A DNA stretch of 64,000 nucleotides from Gammaproteobacteria bacterium (lineage in GTDB: Bacteria; Pseudomonadota; Gammaproteobacteria; JAJFKO01), in assembly GCA_021773175.1 (NCBI GenBank), contig JAJFKO010000043.1, forward strand, positions 62,001-126,000, read 5' to 3'. How positions within the stretch are numbered: the first letter of the stretch is position 1; the number at the start of each line of letters is the position of its first letter. Position numbers and translations under genes: made by a program. The notes below the pieces were generated by a model, which did not search any database, was not told the origin of the DNA, and was given only the letters and a program-made list of their open reading frames with translations. Below, one piece after another: positions 44,501 through 49,639 of this stretch.

Positions 44501-45687
44501 TTAATATTCTTAAGCCTGAATTGCTAGCAGGACTAAAAGATGCTTTGCTACAAGATAAATCACAACTTGCTGAATATGCTAAAGCAGATTTTGATGCTAT
44601 TAGGCTCACAATTGCTAACCATGCAGAAGCAAGTGTGGAGACTATGCTTACAGATTTAGACACACAGCTCTCATTGATTAGTGATGATGTTGTGCGAGCT
44701 GAAGTGCGTACTCAATTACAAGCATCTGCTAATAGTTTATTTACGATGATTAATCCGACTATCATTAATTCATTGGTTTTAAATATGAGTGAGGCTTCTT
44801 TTCTTGCCGAATATAGTGAGACGGTTGCGGAGCAATTGGCAGAAATGTTAACAGACCGTGTATTAGCGGCAGCGGCAGAGCAACAGCAACGTGAACAGCA
44901 AAAAGCTGCTAGATCGAGAAGAAAACGAAGAAGTGACAAAGGCACACATGCTCAATTAATGCAAGATGGAGGTGCATTAAATCGTTCACCACCTTCTGCA
45001 CAACCAGCAGCAATCCCGCCTCAAGGTTATCCTCAGCAAAATGGGCATTATGACTCTCAAATGATGGCGTGGATGCAGCAACAACAGATGCAGCAACAAC
45101 AGATGCAGCAATATTATGCACAGCATGGTTATCCACCTCAGCAAGGTTATCCTCCGCAAGGTGGTTATCCTCCGCAAGGTGGTTATCCTCAGCAAGGTTA
45201 TCCTCAGCAAGGTTATTTTCAGCAAGGTGGTTATCCTCAGCAAGGCAGTTATCCTGCAACACTGTTCTATGATGATTCTGGTCAGAATGGTTTTGCTTCT
45301 CATGATTTTTCACAGCTACAAACAGTAGATATTCAATCTGCTCGTAATCAAGAACTTATTACGCTTATATGTGCAACACTTAATAAAATAGGTAAAAAGG
45401 CTTTTCTTGCTGCTACTGGGTTTGCTTCAATGATCAATAGCACTTATTTACATAATGAAATAGGGCCGCTAATTGCTAATCTAAATGGATTGCAGCATAA
45501 ACTTGAGTTTCAATGGCGCGATAATGCTGAACAAATAGCTGAAAAAGAAACTATGTTGGCAAATGTAGACACATTGGTAGAAAATATAAGGGCATTAATG
45601 GCGGCTGAGGTATCACTTGATTCTTCAACTCTAGCTGGTGGAGTGACGCTTGCTGTCAGTAACTCCAGGATTAAAGGTCAAAGCTAG
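32590..45687 (+). CDS. Giant helical orphan protein (4365 residues) with C-terminal GYPQ repeats
   Basis: One uninterrupted 13.1-kb frame; AGAGG lies 9 nt before the ATG. The N-terminus is basic (MPRGKKRVVVHGK). Residues about 40-2900 are charged and helical with no membrane span or signal peptide. EA dipeptides occur near 2787. Residues about 2950-4090 are Ala/Val/Glu/Lys-rich helices with degenerate repeats (compare the segments near 3537 and 3982, ALLYQDRSSL versus ALLQDKSQL). Then come a basic cluster (4108-4114, RSRRKRR), Gln/Met runs, about nine GYP(P/Q)Q-type repeats (about 4145-4222) and a folded-looking C-terminal segment of about 140 residues. No enzymatic motif was recognised. The sustained frame means it is under selection. 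It could be a giant type IV effector, a cytoskeleton-like scaffold or a structural protein; I cannot decide. Confidence 0.8.
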   Translation: MPRGKKRVVVHGKQDSGLDNSSLQEALRTTMAQYNERGQASRESTQKEIYVSRQVDSIASSLKALEIVVNRLVGMEAHRTRDFHGMASDVTEQLVDIARVLEHKFSATEAAELEVKEVLTGKKLLEKGVLDNFAKDIIKRLEELHASVFNKLSAKNLKANNALGDMQRQGLEGKSATLNFAYLLLQLDTIKRLSVFCQQHFVTRKLRKKDPLFIFLNTNYQSGISNCILRIREDAVAYTRVSLGTITRLRQQQLENFSIETGDTIFSLVHDLLMLAATEHYEHSPEDYQKMLAACDVSLESLWVQWQADKSNLQILLHLVQLLYLEIKISLAQQRIRTEELHKLKDNQPGDELKLSLEAILDRLIDLGEKWQEIIIYAQQVEELSDTERNKPHVLELSRMFDMTKSWVMPKYVEQVGQPLIVSITENIKALSSGALDMKAMSEQIKRAMIFANVVQIEMAGNQLNVSRTNLLEMRPQPDTSRNIGVLTSAQLAMREAIKGILDDAYEMLLTAFQFLVDYMVEYQSVDLQTPIMQQLSAWLMMVFSLIVVPDYQPKCLAELGETASDLYVCVMQPLTMIIDEFRNAKILDFSSGMAREKFILQQDRLLDSALFAMRHRVTKIHAAGLLELRRVAMSVQIPALIGFLSREFIEVLSEYFTSGVEFATAAECRAAFSAIEIEILDDLSLVANLQKQEAAIQRAYEKYTKLFVLSNIITLLEAVNSTFKCKLNLPGFLKDIDLTMLKSTLAKILTETDNRIKVQMDTVLRLKLTSNLVASTATDKKPPEQGHMCILLAQKAVVERMAFFMDEIKGPYEFRYRWLVYKTNFRLGALAQKEFSQTHLTTQKENAQLIQEYLVAAVDAFICLCRLVATEPALCVIYYDMLSEQRHILLTMLERVNITAMGYSSPKMQHVFTAAKSSLTNGEGIDDDINVLLLLNRIELFKMLITGCPPRLASMLTSTDRIDTSERKPVNIITAIISLRAITEEFMLLVKGNADLTQNLTRKTSMQQCAGLIWQRFCIVLNSLLPKEQLLPLDGFKADALKATLLISVDKQHKSLAAKYAIVNSMFESKDKQSSLAELAKELLAYLDECYLIYLSLQQGKKLLRAFNGILDVIDNRENVGLPVYGETYSLLLNMSSVENTVNNAVSFIMGALQGLQQQSVLERLKQRYPGLPLTALVANGRYSFQGIAASSSEICDGTITAIPAYTRAQLLLSSCGNLLSHKRPFQGVEKSVLVEELEALDVALANLPSVDFNATSPDSVGKKKDLAKFFGRYVYTLNSLIDSFLLTVYKHESDTIELISLDLDVVDKEILESKVMLQHLLMRLSFIVKVARAYLAVHDIANKHSIEISYGLTVDDLPTLIAQLESQIDCVTFRLSALPEATAEEVVTRAEPDVLMLAGGSTEALAILQEDALMSAADAQRLSNDLFGNLEASIQRVEAELDVEVTRAASMQSVSELSFQSVDDIVLTLQSLLDDIDAAQSVNLFSNKNINTPKCETLRALQGRLLIQIEQVMFNWARLDRESRLQVLAKAPMQNLMSMLRKLHEQMFNCPARELMSTLQLQADIHMQAVAASLAAFSSGANAAEPMFDLMSGEVESPIQSPLKKAMELLRLPSESSSAQHPETDEMDLMLVMLGATAKVNMQMNVNAHLAMLLQVLRMESMAEYAADELSVVEMRSYRLDLKAIAAEVAAKKETLLIELCRRMSAKIDSYVSTDSKSSSMLLAELTIYLHYHRIIGVDLAIDDVKKVYLFLLNDTRELSHKPLCLANVAYFVDINAITDIVLLDHIMHVAEDVRRQLAELKSADPSVDFSKELSLLDEFDRVFLPLYYDCKLRAVSQDAGDSVGLSDSDDTSVECDHARALLDLISSAAKSGVLKKLNQGMIFEVNLNVAVTQLRLLDYSDINAAQRSLINIAGILKQAASILHANTYLQVENNVTACYEAIMLYINNILRNVILVQGKGAQFKLLPALVGLISLLLKNISMIIDEIPVLDTEQDGGLQYYQELIYPIVMYFNRVVVNAVEAFPNEEAAKLQSYISIHLSTITDAIKSLIAKASSSDEKQQLAAVLDFMINILLSHFETPLFAKRDAAATSPDIYEDYLYSPERIGMPPNSADEEKMTVSLCIQQCVVLQGMLASRNAVADIVEFMSSEGITIDSFAEIERQSPSRVQLQQVLNKVRAGLYRHFQRSLIKEVKDFFANIFNRMSEDDDVSSGFELLAELDAISIIREQLAPSDECLWLLLTLDLQLFLFGNSKVNALILYQEMLDNVEHLVRLLNKNPMLLSQYHNVVARVVKIQSLQVSDVDEESKLLFVAQKERIDEMLLPLMAMHVFADMGKKSTQLRGSYAAIYLVELDVSTVVTTSACAAFMMSHLNAIRKQLQSDTGLRSSDEDTASLHNSILPAAVKYLRNLCQGFLPETKRLESGIEPSEVLVAMTAELNNRLISLNKQLDTDPSKTDAEYDATELEDFLDYVQALYQFLRGVQSCGDILLEISQLLTKDKNNEVLRKDATALVSMASSLEAYILQSIKFTLPNNVLSTAPNRAMLTRCASPRVEATVSGNFYCVKPAKADVALTKSFNFNIAERTYRIAVLIRDAFLAIENSYGVNAVITGKSLKDTLQHADMFLLEYRQYLEASQQSSVSEQSVAIHARSLEYALIEIMPIVKHLFAKLFNNSMDFVNIDDISVEAFLAPYFAANNFSTLNSLLQRVSVLQCVSIYIAANCNALLGDVHNPFAEFPAELFEKLADFSTKCIDILTSSLQSLAPTSVEDIKGQVLIFVTEHQNNAEAEAEAEADVRAAVALNVDGDKAQHFVKLMVQIDKLWAGCSKDNVRAQLYELCRQLHKTMHEDLIREGSYKHSNASVDESLQVGSTLIEAALHNIYCQLLYLQPSLVSSKENTANARRLIAQAERYCKAYCNAGFEKTTIRSKEIYELIINFIEVNAEELAIKERIPVIVTTAVAEVDTATLQRVCRVTVEEQFSVDAMRDAVLAKSLAAIRKDDVLKALKVQVEKAIKDAVLQALRDKSKESLDKIARSVAQTHANEFLAALGQNGVAVLIKIYMQNLSKDFVAVADVRDATAIARAQLVVDPCRSQAFAAWYENTTAHKMSGVMTDVRPSLNAATGEPVSVLAENIEAGVTEALSAVFPNLERSTMQGDITTKLVDTILADDALITVFDEATAEAQRAFEEEQVALDALKEQAGKVMEGAFYAELKEILERCVTNDSASSIKAITTEIQDRLSSQAGKSPNKGDVRKAWQQVLLQSVLDAALQNKTMTDHDRREAMLAAITECLRGLYSEDDTKAVDETQKAQVGQVVEGFNQLRTIIQTFPEFDIYFKRQGDVSAFLESIACPKTRCVIETYMAAECQRLKKQLNFETVKEVLPDVAKKVFDGKRDDLIESAAKKAAGAYFSSKPMKGAKGKRGQVGEKQDEYEEKAGSIGVAVNSAVDRVLLQVSMTMPKVMPVNAKKHAATYTKNRANRDAVFDAATCALVAKLAIQDADPVSKKSPQGLSKGAQKQAVSEGLEQLLTVVLRAQFEALLYQDRSSLVATATSEISAIKAELSHRHKSICADVLAAQQVAAVMQDVDGSMDADFLQTQVRAAVVSRLQKLDVVELQTLCSSTKKNAFVELYVSELVKVIAADFVETDRKLSAAHAIAKKTWLEQKGQATATAIMIFNASVKGAAVTAKTTVVTSVVAKAEESVKDKLEEEAMQAETLQAIALECRPVLIAAVSKSVIEDVAFDAQQLFKATIIEYLKRNNSAALEEQYQSAGDAALNQLLADSATTLTMMRTDVTQQCAEVRASEYAKALLGQAEETGTLNTIVSRVETELQVSVASLTEHSLKEALRTAANLDLQERKQNDAHLEPVYTQVANAVVANDSFVVAIGVDENVLMTLMKNVRAMAESNISITALQHVGQAVAQERTAELVASKQAESWLTEGATKLQALRKSAASNVDISIHRAALKSHLLNILKPELLAGLKDALLQDKSQLAEYAKADFDAIRLTIANHAEASVETMLTDLDTQLSLISDDVVRAEVRTQLQASANSLFTMINPTIINSLVLNMSEASFLAEYSETVAEQLAEMLTDRVLAAAAEQQQREQQKAARSRRKRRSDKGTHAQLMQDGGALNRSPPSAQPAAIPPQGYPQQNGHYDSQMMAWMQQQQMQQQQMQQYYAQHGYPPQQGYPPQGGYPPQGGYPQQGYPQQGYFQQGGYPQQGSYPATLFYDDSGQNGFASHDFSQLQTVDIQSARNQELITLICATLNKIGKKAFLAATGFASMINSTYLHNEIGPLIANLNGLQHKLEFQWRDNAEQIAEKETMLANVDTLVENIRALMAAEVSLDSSTLAGGVTLAVSNSRIKGQS
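40948..40974 (+). repeat. GCAGAA hexanucleotide repeat in giant gene
   Basis: Four and a half copies of GCAGAA, encoding alternating Ala-Glu near residue 2787. Unit length is a multiple of three, so slippage would change length but keep frame. Confidence 0.9.
45073..45111 (+). repeat. 15-bp tandem repeat encoding Met/Gln runs
   Basis: ATGCAGCAACAACAG occurs twice exactly (45073, 45088), followed by a partial third copy, encoding MQQQQ units just before the main GYP repeats. Confidence 0.9.
45126..45255 (+). repeat. GGTTATCCTC-type repeats encoding GYP(P/Q)Q
   Basis: Imperfect 15- to 18-bp tandem units (GGTTATCCTCAGCAA or GGTTATCCTCCGCAAGGT), about eight in a row, with one earlier copy near 45024. 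They encode Gly-Tyr-Pro-Pro/Gln-Gln units. All units are multiples of three. The complementary strand shows a spurious long frame because of this repeat. Confidence 0.9.
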
Positions 45688-45690
45688 AGT

Positions 45691-46545
45691 TTAAAGAATT
45701 TCTTGCTGACTAATGTTCTTATCAGCATCAACGAGTAGCATAGTATTCACCGGGATACTATGCCACTCGGCATTAAAGTTATTAAGCTTTTCTGATGCGA
45801 TAATAATCGTTTCAATCTTATCTTTTGCTGGTGTGATATGACATGCATCTTCTGCATAACAAAATGCCTCACCAGCAGCATAATATAACGTTGGTATCAC
45901 ATCATTTCTATCAGAGGTGTAGTGTAATGCTAGTAATTGTTGATTATCCGTAATCGCTAAGTTTAAGTGAGCATGTCCTTGCTCTGCAAACTCTTGCTGC
46001 AGCTCATCTATCTGCATCACCGTTGTTTCCAACGTCTGTGCAAGCGTTTCGATATCTTGTGGAAAATTTTGTTGTTTTAAATTCTGTAAAAATAAAGCAA
46101 ATAAATGTTCTGAATCCGTTTGGCCTTTAACCCACGCATAAATATCGTCATCGAGTAAGTGGCGCAAATGACGTTTACTTTTTTGGAAGTTAGCAATGCC
46201 ACCATTATGCATAAAGCAATAACAGCCATAATGAAAAGGGTGACAATTAAATTGACTGACACCACCAAGACTGGCTGCTCGGACATGAGCAAAAAAGCAC
46301 TGTGTTATGATTTTTTGGGTTAGATAATCTAGATTGCGATCATTCCAGGCGGGTTGAATAGACGTAAATAAAGCCGGTTCTGCATTAATAGTAGTTTGAT
46401 ACCAACCTAAACCGAAGCCATCACCATTAACCGCAATATTTGATTCGCGCGCATGAATACTTTGTCGAATCAAAGAGTTTTTGGGTTTAAATAAAATATC
46501 ATGAAGTAAAATAGGTTTGCCTAGATAGGCGATGAAACGACACAT
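45691..46545 (-). CDS. Class II glutamine amidotransferase (YafJ/EgtC-like)
   Basis: 284-residue Ntn-type amidotransferase domain protein. The start was set to ATG 46545 so that the nucleophile is Cys2 (MCRFIAYLG) after Met removal; a longer frame to 46596 would bury it. Other landmarks: SIHARESN, NGDGFGLGWY, FFAHVRAAS and HNGGI, forming the glutamine site. AAGGAT lies about 10 nt upstream. These proteins release ammonia from glutamine, but the acceptor for the YafJ group is not established. The stop is 3 bp from the stop of the convergent giant gene. Confidence 0.9.
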   Translation of the reverse strand: MCRFIAYLGKPILLHDILFKPKNSLIRQSIHARESNIAVNGDGFGLGWYQTTINAEPALFTSIQPAWNDRNLDYLTQKIITQCFFAHVRAASLGGVSQFNCHPFHYGCYCFMHNGGIANFQKSKRHLRHLLDDDIYAWVKGQTDSEHLFALFLQNLKQQNFPQDIETLAQTLETTVMQIDELQQEFAEQGHAHLNLAITDNQQLLALHYTSDRNDVIPTLYYAAGEAFCYAEDACHITPAKDKIETIIIASEKLNNFNAEWHSIPVNTMLLVDADKNISQQEIL

Positions 46546-46638
46546 ATTATTAATATCCTTATTAAATATGCATTTCTTATAAAAATAGCAGGCCAAATTC
46601 CATTTGGCAAAGTATGAGGACTAAAAAGATATAATCAG

Positions 46639-46908
46639 CTATTCAGCTTCACCAAAACGTTCTTCAATAAGCGTTAGTAAGTCATTTGTTGCTTCTTGTT
46701 CATCTTCACCATCAACAATCAATTCAATTTCACTACCTTTACTGGCTGCCAACATCATGACTCCCATAATGCTCTTGCCATTAACTTTTTTGTTATTGAA
46801 ATTCACTTCGACTTTACTGCCATATCTACTGGCCACAGATACAAATTTTGCAGCGGCGCGTGCATGTAAGCCTAATTTATTGATAATGGTTGTTTTTGTT
46901 CGCATCAT
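46639..46908 (-). CDS. ptsH: HPr-family phosphocarrier (NPr/PtsH)
   Basis: 89-residue HPr protein. His15 in LGLHARAA is the phosphoryl site for Enzyme I, and Ser46 in NGKSIMGVMM is the regulatory site for HPr kinase; both are present, matching an HprK encoded at 48916. It is the last PTS gene of the minus-strand cluster, 26 bp after the EIIA-Man gene. No sugar-specific EIIB/EIIC or Enzyme I gene is in the window, so a regulatory phosphorelay role is likely (as with NPr/PtsO). The symbol indicates the family; ptsO would be equally acceptable. Confidence 0.94.
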   Translation of the reverse strand: MMRTKTTIINKLGLHARAAAKFVSVASRYGSKVEVNFNNKKVNGKSIMGVMMLAASKGSEIELIVDGEDEQEATNDLLTLIEERFGEAE

Positions 46909-46934
46909 ATTTAACTCTTTTATTTTAAATTTTA

Positions 46935-47357
46935 TTATTCTTTATCTGATTGTGGTTTATCATCGTCTGGACATTCACAATTTAACACTCCTTCGCGACC
47001 GCCACTGAAGGCTTTTTCGCGTAATTCATCGAGGGGCAGGCTAGAATAGTTTAATACCCGAATCAGCATCGGTAGGTTAAGCCCTGCAACGACATGAATA
47101 GATCTTTGCTCGCGTAAAGCATTAGACAGATTACTTGGTGTTGAGCCAAACATATCCGTTAACACTAATACGCCATCACCTTGATCCATTTCTTCACAGG
47201 TTTTTTGTAAGCGTGGGATCAAAACATCAGGATCAGCATTGCGTTTGATTGATATTGCTCGGCAAGGCATCGGTAAGTTTTCTAAAGTATTTTTGGCGGC
47301 ATTCAGTAATGCTTTACCGATATTGCCATGTGTAATAATAATAACTGCAACGGTCAT
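46935..47357 (-). CDS. PTS EIIA component, mannose type
   Basis: 140-residue EIIA-Man domain protein. The phosphorylated His10 is in IITHGNIG, and VLTDMFGSTPSNL forms the active-site wall; the Asp in that motif orients the His. It accepts phosphate from HPr. No cognate IIB/IIC/IID subunits are visible, so it probably serves regulation, as in other proteobacteria where such a gene sits with rapZ and hprK. Its start overlaps the rapZ stop by 4 bp. The C-terminal 20 residues are acidic and probably disordered. Confidence 0.92.
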   Translation of the reverse strand: MTVAVIIITHGNIGKALLNAAKNTLENLPMPCRAISIKRNADPDVLIPRLQKTCEEMDQGDGVLVLTDMFGSTPSNLSNALREQRSIHVVAGLNLPMLIRVLNYSSLPLDELREKAFSGGREGVLNCECPDDDKPQSDKE

Positions 47358-48199
47358 GATAAATCTCTATGTCGAACTTGGATATGTTTACGGTGTTGTT
47401 GATAATGAGCTGCTAATTTTTCAGCGACATATACTGAACGATGTTGGCCACCGGTACAACCTAGTGCAATGGTTAGATATTGGCGGTTATTTTTTTCGTA
47501 ATGTGGTAACCAGAGGTCAAGAAAATTTGTTATGTCTGAGACCATTGCAGGTGTTTCCTCGCCTGTTTCTAAGTATTGTTTAATAGCGGGATCTAACCCG
47601 GTATATTGGCGTAATTCAGGTTCCCAATAAGGATTTGGCAAACAGCGCACGTCAAAAACGTAGTCGCTTTCTAGCGGTAGTCCGTGTTTAAAGCCAAAGG
47701 ATAAAAATAAAATCGATAAGCTGGGTAATTGATCATTATTTATTGTAGAGCGAATATTATTACGTAGTTCATGTACTGATAATTGATTAGTTTCAATTTC
47801 AGTATCTGCTATTTTCTGTAAAGGATGTAATAATTCATGTTCACGTTGTAATGCTTCATCTAGAGAAATATCATCAGTTGTTAATGGGTGTTTGCGTCGA
47901 GTTTCACTAAAACGTTTAATTAGGGTGTTATCATCGGCATTAAGATAGATGATTTCGCAACTTTCACATAAGTCTTTAACATTCGCTAAAACTTTTTTAA
48001 ATTTTGAAAAATCTCGTGGAAAATTACGTGCGTCGATACTGGTTGCAACTTTATTGTAACCTTGACTTAATTCTTCCACTAAGTTTGGTAGTAGTGTTGT
48101 TGGCACGCCATCGACACAATAAAAGCCGAGATCTTCCAGCATATGTAAGGCGACACTTTTCCCTGAACCGGAACGTCCGCTAACAATGATTAATTGCAT
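47354..48199 (-). CDS. rapZ: RNase adapter protein RapZ
   Basis: 281-residue nucleotide-binding protein with P-loop GRSGSGKS at residues 8-15, the LEDLGFYCVDGVP motif and a C-terminal ligand-binding domain with GCTGGQHRSVYVAEKLA. In E. coli RapZ binds the GlmZ small RNA and RNase E to control glucosamine-6-phosphate synthase; in Gram-positives the homologue YvcJ binds UDP-GlcNAc. Here it sits in the rpoN-hpf-hprK-rapZ-EIIA-HPr block, the usual context. Overlap with the downstream EIIA gene shows translational coupling. Confidence 0.95.
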   Translation of the reverse strand: MQLIIVSGRSGSGKSVALHMLEDLGFYCVDGVPTTLLPNLVEELSQGYNKVATSIDARNFPRDFSKFKKVLANVKDLCESCEIIYLNADDNTLIKRFSETRRKHPLTTDDISLDEALQREHELLHPLQKIADTEIETNQLSVHELRNNIRSTINNDQLPSLSILFLSFGFKHGLPLESDYVFDVRCLPNPYWEPELRQYTGLDPAIKQYLETGEETPAMVSDITNFLDLWLPHYEKNNRQYLTIALGCTGGQHRSVYVAEKLAAHYQQHRKHIQVRHRDLS

Positions 48200-48284
48200 A
48201 TATTTATGACCATGTCCAAATTTGCGAACGTCTGATTATACCAGTAATTACTAGAATGCAAACCCCTCAACATGGTTGTGTAAC

Positions 48285-48785
48285 CTACCTTGTAGCAAAG
48301 CACTTTACAGTTGAGTGGTTATTTGCCAAATATGTGCATGTTACCATACTATAACTTTTTGCTGCGCTGGTTTCGTTTGAACTATAACTTTGTAATTGTC
48401 GATCTAGCTCATGCTTAATAACAGCATGGATTTTATCTGAAAACATAGGCAACTTGTTAAAGAGCTCAAAACAGGTATTGCCAGTTGCAACACTGCAGTT
48501 ATTGTCATAGCAGGTGGAAGACCAAGTATCATCAACGAATGATATCTGCCTAAAATTTCTTGCTTCTTTCCCATAGTAATTTGATTTAGGAGAGTTAAAT
48601 TTAAAGTTATCAGAGTAATCTTGTAATTTTCCACCAAATTGACGTGCTGCATTCACGCATGCTCCCTGACCGGATAGAAATATTGCCAGACCTGGTGCTT
48701 TAGGGCGATGCTTCAGCGTTGCAAAAGATGCTGAAGAGATGATGAGTAGTATTAAGCCCAATACGAATAAATAGTTTCTTTTCAT
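48285..48785 (-). CDS. Secreted cysteine-rich hypothetical protein
   Basis: 166 residues with an N-terminal signal peptide (MKRNYLFVLGLILLIISSASFA, cleavage likely after SFA near residue 22) and no later membrane segment, so periplasmic or secreted. The mature part has six Cys (in GQGACVNA, STCYDNNCS, GNTCFELF, VTCTYL and VKCFATR), enough for three disulfides, and a helical segment near 110-130. Not recognised. A purine-rich leader (AGGAAGAAAAGAAAG) precedes the ATG. It is inserted between hprK and rapZ, genes that are normally adjacent, so it is probably a later arrival with its own transcript. Confidence 0.78.
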   Translation of the reverse strand: MKRNYLFVLGLILLIISSASFATLKHRPKAPGLAIFLSGQGACVNAARQFGGKLQDYSDNFKFNSPKSNYYGKEARNFRQISFVDDTWSSTCYDNNCSVATGNTCFELFNKLPMFSDKIHAVIKHELDRQLQSYSSNETSAAKSYSMVTCTYLANNHSTVKCFATR

Positions 48786-48915
48786 CTTTCTTTCTTTTCT
48801 TCCTAAGATGTGGGATATGAATAAAGTGACAATTAATTTGTGATGCTCAAATTATATCAAAAGCATGTCTGCAGACAAGAAAAATATGAGTATATGAGGT
48901 AAAACATTGTTAGGG

Positions 48916-49470
48916 CTATTTATCCTGAGGATCAGTTTGCATCATCTTACGGTGGCGCTTAATAAAGTCTAAATTAGCATAATAACCTTTGGCGCGAAGT
49001 AGTTCATTACGTACAGCACCTTCAACCAGAATTGCGAGATTACGTCCAGGGGAGACCGGAATTGAGACTTCAGGAACCACGACTTTCAGAATTTGGCGTT
49101 TACGATGGATGCCATGCAAGCGGTCGGCTGTCTTAAATTCTTCATGAGTAATTTCTAAGAGATTGATGACAAGATGTAAGCGTTTTGCATTTTTCACGGC
49201 AATGTCGCCAAACATTTCCCTTATATTTAAGATACCTAGGCCACGAACCTCAAGAAAGTCTTGAAGTACAACAGGGCAGCGTCCCATCAACGTTTCGTCA
49301 TCAATACGGGTTAATTCCACAGTATCATCAGCAATGAGTCGATGGCTGCGATTAATGAGATTCAGAGCGATTTCACTTTTACCAATGCCACTGTCGCCGG
49401 TTAGTAATACACCAAGACCAAAGACATCGAGAAATACGCCGTGCATAACTTTGCTTTTTTGTTCTGACAT
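48916..49470 (-). CDS. hprK: HPr kinase/phosphorylase, short form lacking N-terminal domain
   Basis: 184 residues against about 310-320 in full-length enzymes. Only the catalytic C-terminal domain is present: MHGVFLDVFG, Walker A GDSGIGKS (residues 25-32), and the HprK signature EVRGLGILNI near residue 75, then VPVSPGR-like IPVSPGRN. The enzyme phosphorylates and dephosphorylates Ser46 of HPr, which is conserved in the HPr encoded here. Upstream (49471-49639) there is no trace of the missing domain, only palindromic repeats, so this is a truncated but probably active enzyme like the short alphaproteobacterial forms. Confidence 0.9.
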   Translation of the reverse strand: MSEQKSKVMHGVFLDVFGLGVLLTGDSGIGKSEIALNLINRSHRLIADDTVELTRIDDETLMGRCPVVLQDFLEVRGLGILNIREMFGDIAVKNAKRLHLVINLLEITHEEFKTADRLHGIHRKRQILKVVVPEVSIPVSPGRNLAILVEGAVRNELLRAKGYYANLDFIKRHRKMMQTDPQDK

Positions 49471-49521
49471 TCTAACTCATTAAATATTAAGGTTTTAGGA
49501 TTAGCGTATCTACCGAAACTT

Positions 49522-49577
49522 GCATTTCGAATTCCGATAGATATATCGCTCGCATTTCGAAATACGAGCGGTATATC
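49522..49577. repeat. Palindromic tandem repeat between hpf and hprK
   Basis: GCATTTCGAA recurs 30 bp apart (49522 and 49552), each copy followed by ten variable bases and TATATC. The second copy is part of a 38-bp palindrome (49540-49577, 17 of 19 pairs) centred on TTCGAA; the two mismatches would form G-U pairs in RNA. It may be an RNA hairpin in the hpf-hprK transcript or a protein-binding site. Confidence 0.8.
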
Positions 49578-49639
49578 ACATTATTTTTGTAATTAGATGA
49601 GTGAAAGAAATTTCTTCAACACTCGATGTTTTGCTGCTC

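Noticed and set aside
44909-45313. Minus-strand frames of 134 and 105 codons rich in Ala-Glu-Asp-Asn-Leu repeats
   Set aside because: They are the complement of the GYP(P/Q)Q repeat DNA in the giant gene; periodic sequence keeps all frames open. No ribosome site.
49471-49639. Possible remnant of the missing HprK N-terminal domain
   Set aside because: The region has no open frame resembling that domain, only palindromic repeats.
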